Program-made: the position numbers and the translations under genes
Shown here: positions 1-3,686 of the stretch, one piece after another
Numbering within the stretch: the stretch's first letter is position 1
How the letters are laid out: each line of letters begins with the position of its first letter
Source: UBA5399 sp964464145
GTDB taxonomy: Bacteria > Bacillota > Clostridia > Christensenellales > Christensenellaceae
DNA: 12,665 nucleotides
NCBI GenBank assembly: GCA_964464145.1
Contig: CAYXFB010000075.1
Location: 1 to 12,665, forward strand
Direction: 5' to 3'
The notes under the pieces: model-generated
Database searches by the model: none
What the model was told of the DNA's origin: nothing
What the model saw: the letters and a program-made list of their open reading frames with translations, nothing else

Positions 1-2
1 TT

Positions 3-167
3 TTTCAGCCATATGCGGACATAAAGCAAGCGTATAGCAGCGAGTGGAAAGCCTTTGCCCGTCAATGGCAGCGGCCGTCCGCCACGAAGTCTCATATGGA
101 GCGCGGCACGAATTACGACGATATAACGGGGCGCTGTGCTCCGGGGCAGATAGGTATGGGAATTTAG
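3..167 (+). CDS. C-terminal 54 codons of an unrecognised phage protein (partial)
   Basis: An open frame runs in from the left edge and ends at TAG 165-167. The visible 54 residues include WKAFARQWQRP and end in NYDDITGRCAPGQIGMGI. Composition is mixed and coding-like, with no stop codons in this frame while the other two + frames stop within 40 bases. I do not recognise the family. The following gene begins about 20 bases downstream on the same strand, so this is probably the last part of an upstream early or middle operon gene. No catalytic motif is visible in the fragment, and its function cannot be assigned without the missing N-terminal part. Confidence 0.6.
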   Translation, partial: FQPYADIKQAYSSEWKAFARQWQRPSATKSHMERGTNYDDITGRCAPGQIGMGI

Positions 168-188
168 TATAGAAGAGGACGGGGAAGA

Positions 189-347
189 ATGAGCATATTC
201 AAAAAAATATTTGTCAAAAAGAACAAGTGCAATCACGTATGGAGAATATCTGTATTTCAAAGATTAACGGATGATTATACATCCACATATAAGTGCGAAA
301 AGTGCGGCAAATACAAGCAAATGACGCGGGAGGAGCAAAGTAAATGA
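189..347 (+). CDS. Small zinc-binding (CxH/CxxC) phage protein, 52 aa
   Basis: This 52-residue ORF starts at ATG 189 after a purine-rich GAGGACGGGGA stretch that can serve as a ribosome binding site. It ends in an ATGA overlap with the next gene (ATG at 344, TGA at 345-347), which is strong evidence of operon coupling. A basic N-terminus (MSIFKKIFVKKNK) is followed by a metal-ligand pattern: C14 and H16 (CNHVW), then C36 and C39 in YKCEKCGKYK. This is a small treble-clef or zinc-ribbon arrangement. Small phage proteins of this form are common and usually of unknown role; nucleic-acid binding is plausible for the fold but is inference. Confidence that it is a real gene is good, but function is unknown. 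Confidence 0.7.
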   Translation: MSIFKKIFVKKNKCNHVWRISVFQRLTDDYTSTYKCEKCGKYKQMTREEQSK

Positions 348-715
348 AACAACTTTTAAAAGACATAGAAAAATTGGTATGGGAAGAATACGACCGGGCG
401 ACGGAAAAATTTGGGGTCACCTTTAACGGCCCGCATGAAGCGTATGCCGTGATGCTGGAGGAGTATCAAGAGGCGCGAGATGCGTTGGATGACGGTGAAC
501 TGTTACTAATGGCTACTTACTGGGAATCGGTAAAGAAAAACGACACCACGCGCGAGCAACTGGCGAATATAGCGGTAGCAGCGCTGCATACTGCTGCTGA
601 GTGTGTGCAGCTGGCGGCTATGGCACACAAGGCTATCATAAGCATGGAACTTAAAGCGGCGGACGTTTGCGCCGAAAATGAAGCCGCTGCCGCTACGCTG
701 CTTCCCGCTACATAA
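344..715 (+). CDS. MazG/dUTPase-like all-alpha NTP pyrophosphohydrolase-type phage protein (tentative)
   Basis: A 123-residue, almost entirely helical acidic protein. Its start codon overlaps the stop of the upstream zinc-binding gene (ATGA), and the next gene starts 10 bases after its TAA. Residues 28-50 (FNGPHEAYAVMLEEYQEARDAL) contain the EExxE-like acidic helix typical of MazG-type nucleotide pyrophosphohydrolases, and a later helix, HTAAECVQLAAMAHKA, resembles their second acidic/packing helix. The canonical ExxD of the second metal site is not clearly present (it reads AAECVQLA), so catalytic activity is uncertain. A phage MazG-like role would be hydrolysis of non-canonical or excess dNTPs. 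An alternative is a structural relative without activity. It lies in the early/middle gene block upstream of the late regulator. Confidence 0.62.
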   Translation: MKQLLKDIEKLVWEEYDRATEKFGVTFNGPHEAYAVMLEEYQEARDALDDGELLLMATYWESVKKNDTTREQLANIAVAALHTAAECVQLAAMAHKAIISMELKAADVCAENEAAAATLLPAT

Positions 716-725
716 GGAGGCGCAC

Positions 726-977
726 ATGAGCCGGGACGAAATGCGAAAACACATCATAACCAGCGTGGAGGCGGAGGACACCGGCCTTGTAGAACGCACC
801 CGCAAAATGCGGCGCAGGGTGATAGAGCGGATGGACGACCTTTCGGACAGGCGGAGGGATGCCGAAATGCAGGCGGCGAAAAAATCCATAATAAACCGGT
901 TCAATAGGTCGATAGAATTTTTCGGGAAAATATTGCTGCTGTTTGACGAATGGATTAAATACGACAAAACGAGGTAG
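726..977 (+). CDS. Unknown small charged helical phage protein, 83 aa
   Basis: The ORF is open from 678, but the start is placed at ATG 726 because AAGGAGG (714-720) sits five bases upstream. The upstream extension would lie inside the preceding gene. The product is helical and highly charged (RKMRRRVIERMDDLSDRRRDAEMQ), with a more hydrophobic C-terminal helix (FFGKILLLFDEWIKY). There is no signal peptide or convincing transmembrane span. I do not recognise the family. It is the last gene of the + strand block before a non-coding AT-rich spacer. The charged helices would fit a small coiled-coil or DNA-associated phage protein, but this is inference. Confidence 0.6.
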   Translation: MSRDEMRKHIITSVEAEDTGLVERTRKMRRRVIERMDDLSDRRRDAEMQAAKKSIINRFNRSIEFFGKILLLFDEWIKYDKTR

Positions 978-989
978 GCGGGGGAAGGG

Positions 990-1100
990 CAATTAATAAT
1001 TAATAATTAAGAATGCAGAATGAATGAGTCCGCTTTGCGGACGAATATATAATTAATAGCCTTTGGCAATACCATAATTATCAATTCTGCATTGACATTA
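990..1100. repeat. AT-rich palindromic MITE-like element between operons
   Basis: The spacer between the 83-aa gene and the late regulator is strikingly AT-rich and palindromic. AATGCAGAAT (1012-1021) is matched by its inverted copy ATTCTGCATT (1084-1093). Between them is a perfect hairpin, GTCCGC-TTT-GCGGAC (1028-1042). The left flank is built of repeated AATTAATAATTAATAATTAA units (991-1010). This terminal-inverted-repeat-plus-central-stem layout resembles the small non-autonomous palindromic elements scattered through Clostridia genomes. There is no coding potential and no clear target-site duplication. A transcription or RNA-processing role is possible, but no U-tract follows the hairpin, so a classical terminator is unlikely. 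Confidence 0.45.
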
Positions 1101-1113
1101 GAAAGGGATGTGC

Positions 1114-1575
1114 ATGGGAAAACGGGTTACACTTGAGGATTTTGCACGGTATAGATTTTTGCGGCGGGAAATACTGCGGCTGGGGCGGCAGATCGTTGCG
1201 CTTCGGCGGAGGCGCGGGCAGATAGTTTCTGACAGCGTGACTGGCTCAAGCCCCGAACCGCCCTACACGCAGCACAGCATACGAATAGTGGGGCTTGTGG
1301 ACAACGCCGACCGCATTGCCGAGAAGGAGCGGAGGCTTGCCGCTTACGAGGCGGAGGCGCGCACGCTTGGGAAACGACTGGCTGAGTTTCTCCGCTTCGT
1401 GGCGGACGAGGAGGTGCGCGAGACGTTGGAGCTATATTATATAGATGGCTTACGGTACAGGGATATACCGGCGGCGCTGGGGCTGGTCGGGGATGGGAGC
1501 ACGCAAATAAAGGCGGCGCGAAAATATGTAAGTAAGAGGCAGGCCGTTAAGCCTGCCCCTCCATGTAATTTTTGA
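1114..1575 (+). CDS. Phage late-gene regulator, ArpU/RinA/sigma-70-like HTH protein
   Basis: A 153-residue protein. ATG 1114 is preferred over ATG 1108 because the purine-rich GAAAGGG (1101-1107) abuts 1108 directly but lies six bases before 1114. The N-terminal third is an Arg-rich helix (RREILRLGRQIVALRRRR). It is followed by the linker DSVTGSSPEPPYTQHSI, which strongly matches the D-x-V-x-GSS-x-x-PYT-x-H signature of phage late-transcription regulators. A central coiled-coil-like helix (EKERRLAAYEAEARTLGKR) leads to a C-terminal sigma-70 region-4-like HTH (ETLELYYIDGLRYRDIPAALGL...KAARKYV). Members of this group sit just before the packaging genes and activate late transcription. Here the terminase is about 10 kb away. 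The 3' end overlaps the convergent 58-aa gene by 29 bases. Confidence 0.8.
   Translation: MGKRVTLEDFARYRFLRREILRLGRQIVALRRRRGQIVSDSVTGSSPEPPYTQHSIRIVGLVDNADRIAEKERRLAAYEAEARTLGKRLAEFLRFVADEEVRETLELYYIDGLRYRDIPAALGLVGDGSTQIKAARKYVSKRQAVKPAPPCNF
1538..1557. terminator. Hairpin between convergent genes
   Basis: GGCAGGC (1538-1544) and GCCTGCC (1551-1557) form a perfect 7-bp stem with a six-base loop. It lies exactly where the late regulator and the minus-strand 58-aa gene overlap tail to tail; the TAA of the minus gene lies in the loop. There is no immediate U-tract on either side (a T-run occurs about ten bases further on the + strand, 1566-1572). It may therefore slow or stabilise transcript ends rather than act as a strong intrinsic terminator. 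Confidence 0.4.
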
Positions 1576-1723
1576 TTTGCTCCCGCAGCCATTCGGGATA
1601 GCGGAGGTTATCCGCCGCCAGCTTGGCTTTGAAATCCTCCACAATTTGTTTATCCAGCTTGGCCTCCAGCCGCCCGTACTTTTGAGCCGCCCAGTTTATC
1701 TCATTGCCGTAATTGCGTGCCAT
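1547..1723 (-). CDS. Arc/CopG-type ribbon-helix-helix-like small DNA-binding protein, 58 aa
   Basis: A 58-codon minus-strand ORF. Its ATG (1723-1721) overlaps the stop of the upstream 32-aa gene (TAATG), and AAAGGAGA lies seven bases before it, so the gene is well supported despite its size. The product starts MARNYGNEINWAAQKYGRLE. The order is a short basic/polar N-terminus, a predicted beta segment (YGRLEAKL), helix one (DKQIVEDFKAKLAADN) and helix two (RYPEWLREQIKNYM). This matches the Arc-like RHH pattern, including the YGN...W..xxY start seen in a common family of small Firmicutes/phage RHH proteins. RHH proteins usually autoregulate from palindromic operators, and the operon promoter carries one (2047-2064). 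Repressor function is inference. Confidence 0.72.
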   Translation of the reverse strand: MARNYGNEINWAAQKYGRLEAKLDKQIVEDFKAKLAADNLRYPEWLREQIKNYMEGQA

Positions 1724-1821
1724 TATTGAATCTCCTTTTGCAGTTTGGTTATAAGGATGATAGCTACAATGCCGGTAACGGATGATATAGCGCCCAGTAC
1801 GATGGATATTATTTCTAACAT
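1723..1821 (-). CDS. 32-aa single-span hydrophobic membrane peptide (holin-like toxin type)
   Basis: On the minus strand, ATG 1821-1819 is preceded by AAGGAG nine bases upstream. The stop codon shares a base with the next start (TAATG, 1725-1721), so it is translationally coupled to the RHH-like gene. The peptide starts MLEIISIVLGAISSVTGIVA and ends ILITKLQKEIQ. It is one uninterrupted hydrophobic helix of about 23 residues followed by a short charged tail. That is the usual shape of type I toxin and 'holin-like toxin' peptides of Gram-positive phages and plasmids. A harmless small membrane regulator is the alternative. The dedicated ribosome binding site and coupling make a chance ORF unlikely. 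Function is inferred only from shape and context. Confidence 0.62.
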   Translation of the reverse strand: MLEIISIVLGAISSVTGIVAIILITKLQKEIQ

Positions 1822-1870
1822 GGTTATCATCTCCTTGTAATATAAGAGCTCTTGATATATAATATATGAA

Positions 1871-1906
1871 AGCCCCCTAGGGGGCGGGGGATTTTCATCC
1901 CCCTAG
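1871..1906 (-). terminator. Double G/C hairpin at the end of the 38-aa gene, possible attenuator
   Basis: Read on the minus strand, GGGGGAT-GAAA-ATCCCCC (1903-1886) forms a 7-bp stem closed by a GNRA tetraloop. It is followed at once by the palindrome GCCCCCTAGGGGGC (1885-1872) and TTTCATAT. The GAAA loop exists only on the minus transcript (the + strand reads TTTC), which points to function in that orientation. The stop codon of the 38-aa gene lies within the first hairpin. The CTAGGGGG at 1906-1899 could instead pair with the CCCCCTAG of the palindrome, so two folds compete. The structure may partly separate the first gene from the two downstream genes. Confidence 0.55.
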
Positions 1907-2011
1907 AAGCTTTATTACTTCGATTATCGTTTTGGCTGTTACAGCCAGTGTCTGGGTGACTATTACGATTTTCAGAAGTTTTAGAAGCTTCTTTTTTGTT
2001 TTTCGCTTCAC
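1895..2011 (-). CDS. 38-aa cationic/hydrophobic peptide, first gene of the minus-strand micro-operon
   Basis: Minus-strand ORF starting at GTG 2011-2009 and ending at TGA 1897-1895. A strong AGAAAGGAGG lies ten bases upstream, directly downstream of a near-consensus promoter. The peptide begins MKRKTKKKLLKLLKIVIV (GTG read as Met) and continues TQTLAVTAKTIIEVIKLLGG: a very basic amphipathic head and a hydrophobic helix, the composition of membrane-active toxin peptides. The GTG overlaps an ATG in another frame that is immediately followed by TGA (ATGTGA). The best-spaced start is therefore a start-stop mini-ORF, which could tune initiation at the GTG. I do not recognise the family. Toxin-like activity is inference from composition and neighbours. 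Confidence 0.55.
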   Translation of the reverse strand: MKRKTKKKLLKLLKIVIVTQTLAVTAKTIIEVIKLLGG

Positions 2012-2039
2012 ATCTTGTTTACCTCCTTTCTATGTTTAA

Positions 2040-2068
2040 AGTATACCATACTAACGGTAGTATGTCAA
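2040..2068 (-). promoter_or_regulatory. Near-consensus sigma-A promoter with palindromic operator in the spacer
   Basis: On the minus strand, TTGACA (2068-2063) and TATACT (2045-2040) are separated by exactly 17 bases. The spacer is filled by the palindrome CATACTA-acgg-TAGTATG (+ strand 2047-2064): two perfect 7-bp arms four bases apart, overlapping the -35 edge. Such a site is positioned for repression by a dimeric binder. The RHH-like protein encoded last in this operon is the obvious candidate for autoregulation (inference). The transcript would start near 2033, just before the AGAAAGGAGG of the 38-aa gene. Confidence 0.8.
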
Positions 2069-2143
2069 GCGCTATATTAAAATAAATTCAAAAATTTTAA
2101 AAACTTTCCGAGAGTTCCGAAAATAAAATAGTATAATGGTAGT

Positions 2144-2230
2144 AAGTCGAAGAGACTAAAGGCCATGATATACCCCTTTAGGAATATGTGCAAAAACGCC
2201 GTGCTATGGTAGGCTGCGGCGTTTTTGTTT
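2144..2230 (+). ncRNA. Candidate structured small RNA, copy A
   Basis: A perfect TATAAT (2132-2137) predicts a start near 2144, although there is no recognisable -35 element. Three consecutive stems follow: AGTC/GACT around 2145-2157, then CTAAAGG (2156-2162) with CCTTTAG (2175-2181), then an 11-bp terminator stem. The first two stems abut, so they may compete. Transcript length would be roughly 85 nt. The segment is identical in copy B. The reading frame across it (a GTG start at 2188) runs through both terminators and has no good ribosome binding site, so RNA is the better reading. Function and partner are unknown; expression is not shown. Confidence 0.45.
2191..2230 (+). terminator. Strong intrinsic terminator of the candidate small RNA (copy A)
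   Basis: CAAAAACGCCG (2191-2201) and CGGCGTTTTTG (2217-2227) form an 11-bp perfect stem with a 15-base loop and a T-rich 3' side running into GTTT. The A/T-rich outer stem makes it able to terminate in both directions. Confidence 0.8.
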
Positions 2231-2236
2231 ACGCAG

Positions 2237-2265
2237 AAAACGACCGCGCATTTTTAGCACGGTCG
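2237..2265 (-). terminator. Minus-strand terminator downstream of the hicB remnant (copy A)
   Basis: Read on the minus strand, CGACCGTGC-TAAAAAT-GCGCGGTCG is followed by TTTT (2240-2237). It is a 9-bp stem with one U-G wobble. On the + strand the same position is a C-A mismatch, so the structure favours minus-strand transcripts, as expected for a terminator of the hicB-type gene that reads towards it. Confidence 0.75.
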
Positions 2266-2280
2266 CTTTTGGGGTTTGTC

Positions 2281-2377
2281 TTAGTCTATCTGATTTATAG
2301 CGCGGTATTTGTCAAAATCGATATCAACCCACGTTACCAGCTCGCCCGCTTCGTGCGGCGGCTCGGTGGCGGAGGGG
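2281..2377 (-). pseudogene. 3' remnant of a hicB-like antitoxin gene
   Basis: The minus strand between 2377 and the stop at 2283-2281 encodes SATEPPHEAGELVTWVDIDF and then DKYRAINQID. This is nearly identical to the C-terminus of the intact hicB-like gene at 3390-3662, with two amino-acid differences (A for V, I for T). The homology stops abruptly at 2377, and upstream sequence in this frame is unrelated A/T-rich promoter DNA of the next module. The N-terminal two thirds of the gene, its start and its ribosome binding site are missing. It marks a recombination junction at which the + strand hicA-hicB module replaced or was inserted into a hicB gene. Confidence 0.8.
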
Positions 2378-2419
2378 AATGGAACAACCCAAATGAAAGC
2401 GGTACAAAGATTTTTCGAA

Positions 2420-2486
2420 AAATACGTAAAAAACACGTATTTGTTTTTACAAAAGCATTGACAATACGTAATAATACGTATATAAT
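2420..2486 (+). promoter_or_regulatory. hicA1 promoter: consensus sigma-A with two ACGT-box operators
   Basis: TTGACA (2458-2463), a 17-base spacer and TATAAT (2481-2486) form a full-consensus promoter for hicA1-hicB1. The spacer is the palindrome ATACGTA-ataa-TACGTAT (2464-2481). A second palindrome, AAATACGT-N7-ACGTATTT, lies upstream at 2420-2442. All half-sites share an ACGT core, and the cores are 10-11 bases apart, about one helical turn. HicB antitoxins with C-terminal DNA-binding domains autorepress their operons, so these are likely HicB operators (inference). Confidence 0.88.
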
Positions 2487-2509
2487 ATAAATATAGAAAG
2501 GAGAGAGAC

Positions 2510-2695
2510 ATGAAGGTAAGCGAGTTGCTGAAAATATTTAAAAATCAGGGCATAAAACTTGTAGAGCATGGTAAAAGACACGATGTGTACCAAAACCCTA
2601 CAACCGGAGAACGAGCGCAGATACCGAGACACCAAAGCCAAGAACTCGCGGCGGGAACATTGAACGACATACTAAAGAGGTTGGGGCTGAAATAA
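2510..2695 (+). CDS. hicA: HicA-family mRNA interferase toxin
   Basis: A 61-residue protein starting at ATG 2510 after AGAAAGGAGAG. It has the compact double-stranded-RNA-binding-like fold sequence of HicA: N-terminal helix (MKVSELLKIFKNQGIKL), the catalytic-histidine strand (EHGKRHDVYQNP, His24), the strand around RAQIPRH, and the C-terminal helix ending GTLNDILKRLGLK. HicA cleaves mRNA in the ribosome-free cytoplasm until bound by HicB. The usual G-S-H around the catalytic His is here G-K-R-H, a mild deviation, while the PxH and GTL..IL...G parts are typical. It is followed 40 bases later by its hicB. The pair lies between two 260-bp direct repeats, suggesting a mobile or excisable module. 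Confidence 0.9.
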   Translation: MKVSELLKIFKNQGIKLVEHGKRHDVYQNPTTGERAQIPRHQSQELAAGTLNDILKRLGLK

Positions 2696-2707
2696 GCCCC
2701 GAACCTC
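2677..2707 (+). promoter_or_regulatory. Intercistronic hairpin over the hicA1 stop codon
   Basis: GGGGCT-GAAATA-AGCCCC (2683-2700) is extended by GAGGTT (2677-2682) pairing with AACCTC (2702-2707), with one bulged G at 2701: twelve base pairs in all. It spans the last codons and the TAA of hicA1 and has no U-tract. The same core occurs at the hicA2 stop, with a different outer stem. It may stabilise or process the mRNA and so set the toxin/antitoxin ratio (inference). Confidence 0.7.
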
Positions 2708-2735
2708 TATACAGATAGATAGGAGGGCAAAGAAC

Positions 2736-3137
2736 ATGGCTAAATATGTATATCCGGCAATAATTAGGCCGGACGGCGGGCTGTTTGCCGTATACTTTCC
2801 TGATGTGCCCAGCGCAACTACCAGCGGTGATACGTTGCAAGACGCGCTGGAGATGGCGGAGGATTCATTGAACCTCGCGTTATATATGACGGAAAAGGAA
2901 AGGGAAACAATACCTGCAGGAACGCCAATAGGCGAGGTGGAGAGCCTGCCAAACGACATAGTAACGCTTGTAAAAGCTGATACCGAGGCCTATGGCAGGG
3001 AGATAGAAAGCATAGCGGTAAAAAAGACGCTTTCTATACCGTCGTGGTTGAACGTTAAGGCGGAGCGGGCGAATGTGAATTTTTCGCAAACGTTGCAGGA
3101 AGCGCTGAAAGAGAAGCTGGGCTTGAAAAATATTTAA
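2736..3137 (+). CDS. hicB: HicB-family antitoxin with C-terminal RHH DNA-binding domain
   Basis: A 133-residue protein from ATG 2736, with AGGAGGGC 7-14 bases upstream. Residues about 1-90 are the HicB partial RNase-H-like fold (YVYPAIIRPDGGLFAVYFPDVPSA, then GDTLQDALEMAEDSLNLAL). Residues about 93-128 are the C-terminal module VKKTLSIPSWLNVKAERANV plus NFSQTLQEALKEKL, the ribbon-helix-helix part that gives DNA binding. HicB neutralises HicA and autorepresses the operon. The ACGT-box palindromes in its promoter (2420-2481) are the likely targets. It is full length and shares its C-terminal motif closely with HicB2 at 3687-4067, raising the possibility of cross-regulation. The gene is followed by a terminator at 3148-3203. 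Confidence 0.93.
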   Translation: MAKYVYPAIIRPDGGLFAVYFPDVPSATTSGDTLQDALEMAEDSLNLALYMTEKERETIPAGTPIGEVESLPNDIVTLVKADTEAYGREIESIAVKKTLSIPSWLNVKAERANVNFSQTLQEALKEKLGLKNI

Positions 3138-3147
3138 TAGCCAAACG

Positions 3148-3203
3148 AGAAAAAACGCTGCAAAAACGCTGCAAAAACGCTGCAAAAACGCGGCGTTTTT
3201 TCT
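3148..3203 (+). terminator. hicB1 terminator with tandem 11-bp repeats in the loop
   Basis: AGAAAAAACGC (3148-3158) pairs perfectly with GCGTTTTTTCT (3193-3203), giving an 11-bp stem with a long U-tract. The loop is filled with copies of AAAAACGCTGC: exact units at 3151-3161, 3162-3172 and 3173-3183, and a variant unit (AAAAACGCGGC) at 3184-3194. Each unit contains another AAAAACGC arm that could pair with the same 3' arm, so the terminator has up to four alternative 5' arms, probably produced by slippage. Confidence 0.8.
3151..3194 (+). repeat. Short tandem repeat, 11-bp unit AAAAACGCTGC, four units
   Basis: Three exact units and one variant unit occur head to tail in the terminator loop after hicB1. 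The unit is too short and too few for a CRISPR array, and it is not in a coding sequence. Copy number could vary by replication slippage. Confidence 0.9.
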
Positions 3204-3252
3204 ATTTGAAAATTTGTCGCAAATGTCGAAAATAAAATAGTATAATGGTAGT

Positions 3253-3339
3253 AAGTCGAAGAGACTAAAGGCCATGATATACCCCTTTAGGAATATGTGC
3301 AAAAACGCCGTGCTATGGTAGGCTGCGGCGTTTTTGTTT
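3253..3339 (+). ncRNA. Candidate structured small RNA, copy B
   Basis: Sequence identical to copy A: TATAAT at 3241-3246, a predicted start near 3253, stems AGTC/GACT and CTAAAGG/CCTTTAG, and the 11-bp terminator stem (3300-3310 with 3326-3336). Upstream of the shared part the flanks differ, so no conserved -35 exists; an activator or extended contacts would be needed. It lies just downstream of the hicB1 terminator and points towards the minus-strand hic operon. Confidence 0.45.
3300..3339 (+). terminator. Terminator of candidate small RNA (copy B)
   Basis: 11-bp perfect stem CAAAAACGCCG/CGGCGTTTTTG with a T-rich tail, identical to copy A. Confidence 0.8.
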
Positions 3340-3345
3340 ACGCAG

Positions 3346-3374
3346 AAAACGACCGCGCATTTTTAGCACGGTCG
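3346..3374 (-). terminator. Terminator of the minus-strand hicA2-hicB2-hicB' operon
   Basis: A 9-bp stem with one U-G wobble on the minus strand (3374-3350) is followed by TTTT (3349-3346). It begins 15 bases after the stop of the hicB-like gene at 3390, in the correct orientation. Confidence 0.82.
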
Positions 3375-3389
3375 CTTTTGGGGTTTGCC

Positions 3390-3662
3390 TTAGTCTATCT
3401 GATTTGTAGCACGGTATTTGTCAAAATCGATATCAACCCATGTTACCAGCTCGCCCACTTCGTGCGGCGGCTCGGTGGCGGAGGGGTCGGGTATCGTGCG
3501 GCCATGGTCTTGCTCCGCGATGCCCCATAGGCCTATGGCATCGCGTGCCATGAAGATAGCCTCGGGGATATCGGCGCCTTGCGTGCCTATGCTAAGATCG
3601 GGCACATTTACGACATATCCGCTATCCGTGGGGGTGAGTATTGCGGGATATACTGCTAACAT
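3390..3662 (-). CDS. HicB-like antitoxin lacking the C-terminal DNA-binding domain
   Basis: A 90-residue minus-strand protein. ATG 3662-3660 is preferred over a GTG nine bases upstream because it matches the start of its neighbour hicB2 (both begin MLAVYP) and has GGAG at a suitable distance. The HicB core is clear: AVYPAILTPTDSGYVVNVPD, then GADIPEAIFMARDAIGL, and the terminal strand ELVTWVDIDFDKYRA. It ends NQID exactly where full-length HicB proteins continue into the VKKTL.IP.WLN ribbon-helix-helix part. It starts 24 bases after the hicB2 stop, so it is the third gene of a hicA-hicB-hicB' operon. A single-domain HicB could bind HicA without repressing transcription (inference). Its 3' end is duplicated at 2281-2377. 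Confidence 0.8.
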   Translation of the reverse strand: MLAVYPAILTPTDSGYVVNVPDLSIGTQGADIPEAIFMARDAIGLWGIAEQDHGRTIPDPSATEPPHEVGELVTWVDIDFDKYRATNQID

Positions 3663-3686
3663 GGTAATCACTCCTTTGCTTTTAGG

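Larger units (their letters stand above)
2118..2377. repeat. 260-bp direct repeat, copy A
   Basis: Positions 2118-2377 align without gaps to 3227-3486 (offset 1109 bases). There are five mismatches, all transitions, at 2279, 2297, 2302, 2332 and 2348. The first 161 bases, containing the -10 element, the candidate small RNA and both terminators, are identical. All differences lie at or downstream of 2279, in or next to the hicB-derived part. The copies flank the + strand hicA-hicB module (2378-3226). No transposase or terminal inverted repeats are visible, so duplication or recombination is more likely than transposition. Confidence 0.95.
3227..3486. repeat. 260-bp direct repeat, copy B
   Basis: This is the second copy of 2118-2377. 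It carries the same -10 element, candidate small RNA and two terminators. Here its hicB-derived part is the 3' end of an intact hicB-like gene (3390-3662), so this copy looks like the ancestral arrangement and copy A the derived one. Confidence 0.95.

Noticed and set aside
2109..2137. A full sigma-A promoter for the candidate small RNA.
   Set aside because: TATAAT is perfect, but no -35-like hexamer sits 16-18 bases upstream in either copy, and the upstream sequence is not shared. I only claim the -10 element.
2188..2490. A 100-codon forward ORF starting at GTG in repeat copy A, with an equivalent in copy B at 3297-3530.
   Set aside because: It runs straight through two strong terminators, lacks a proper Shine-Dalgarno, and its downstream part is the antisense of a hicB gene. 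The two copies share only the repeat-derived part, then diverge completely. A structured RNA plus antisense explains it better.
3151..3194. CRISPR-like short repeats.
   Set aside because: The 11-bp units are contiguous without spacers and lie in a terminator loop; no cas gene is present.
2118..3486. Composite transposon or insertion sequence made of the 260-bp direct repeats.
   Set aside because: There is no transposase or recombinase gene, no terminal inverted repeats and no target-site duplication. Duplication by recombination fits better.
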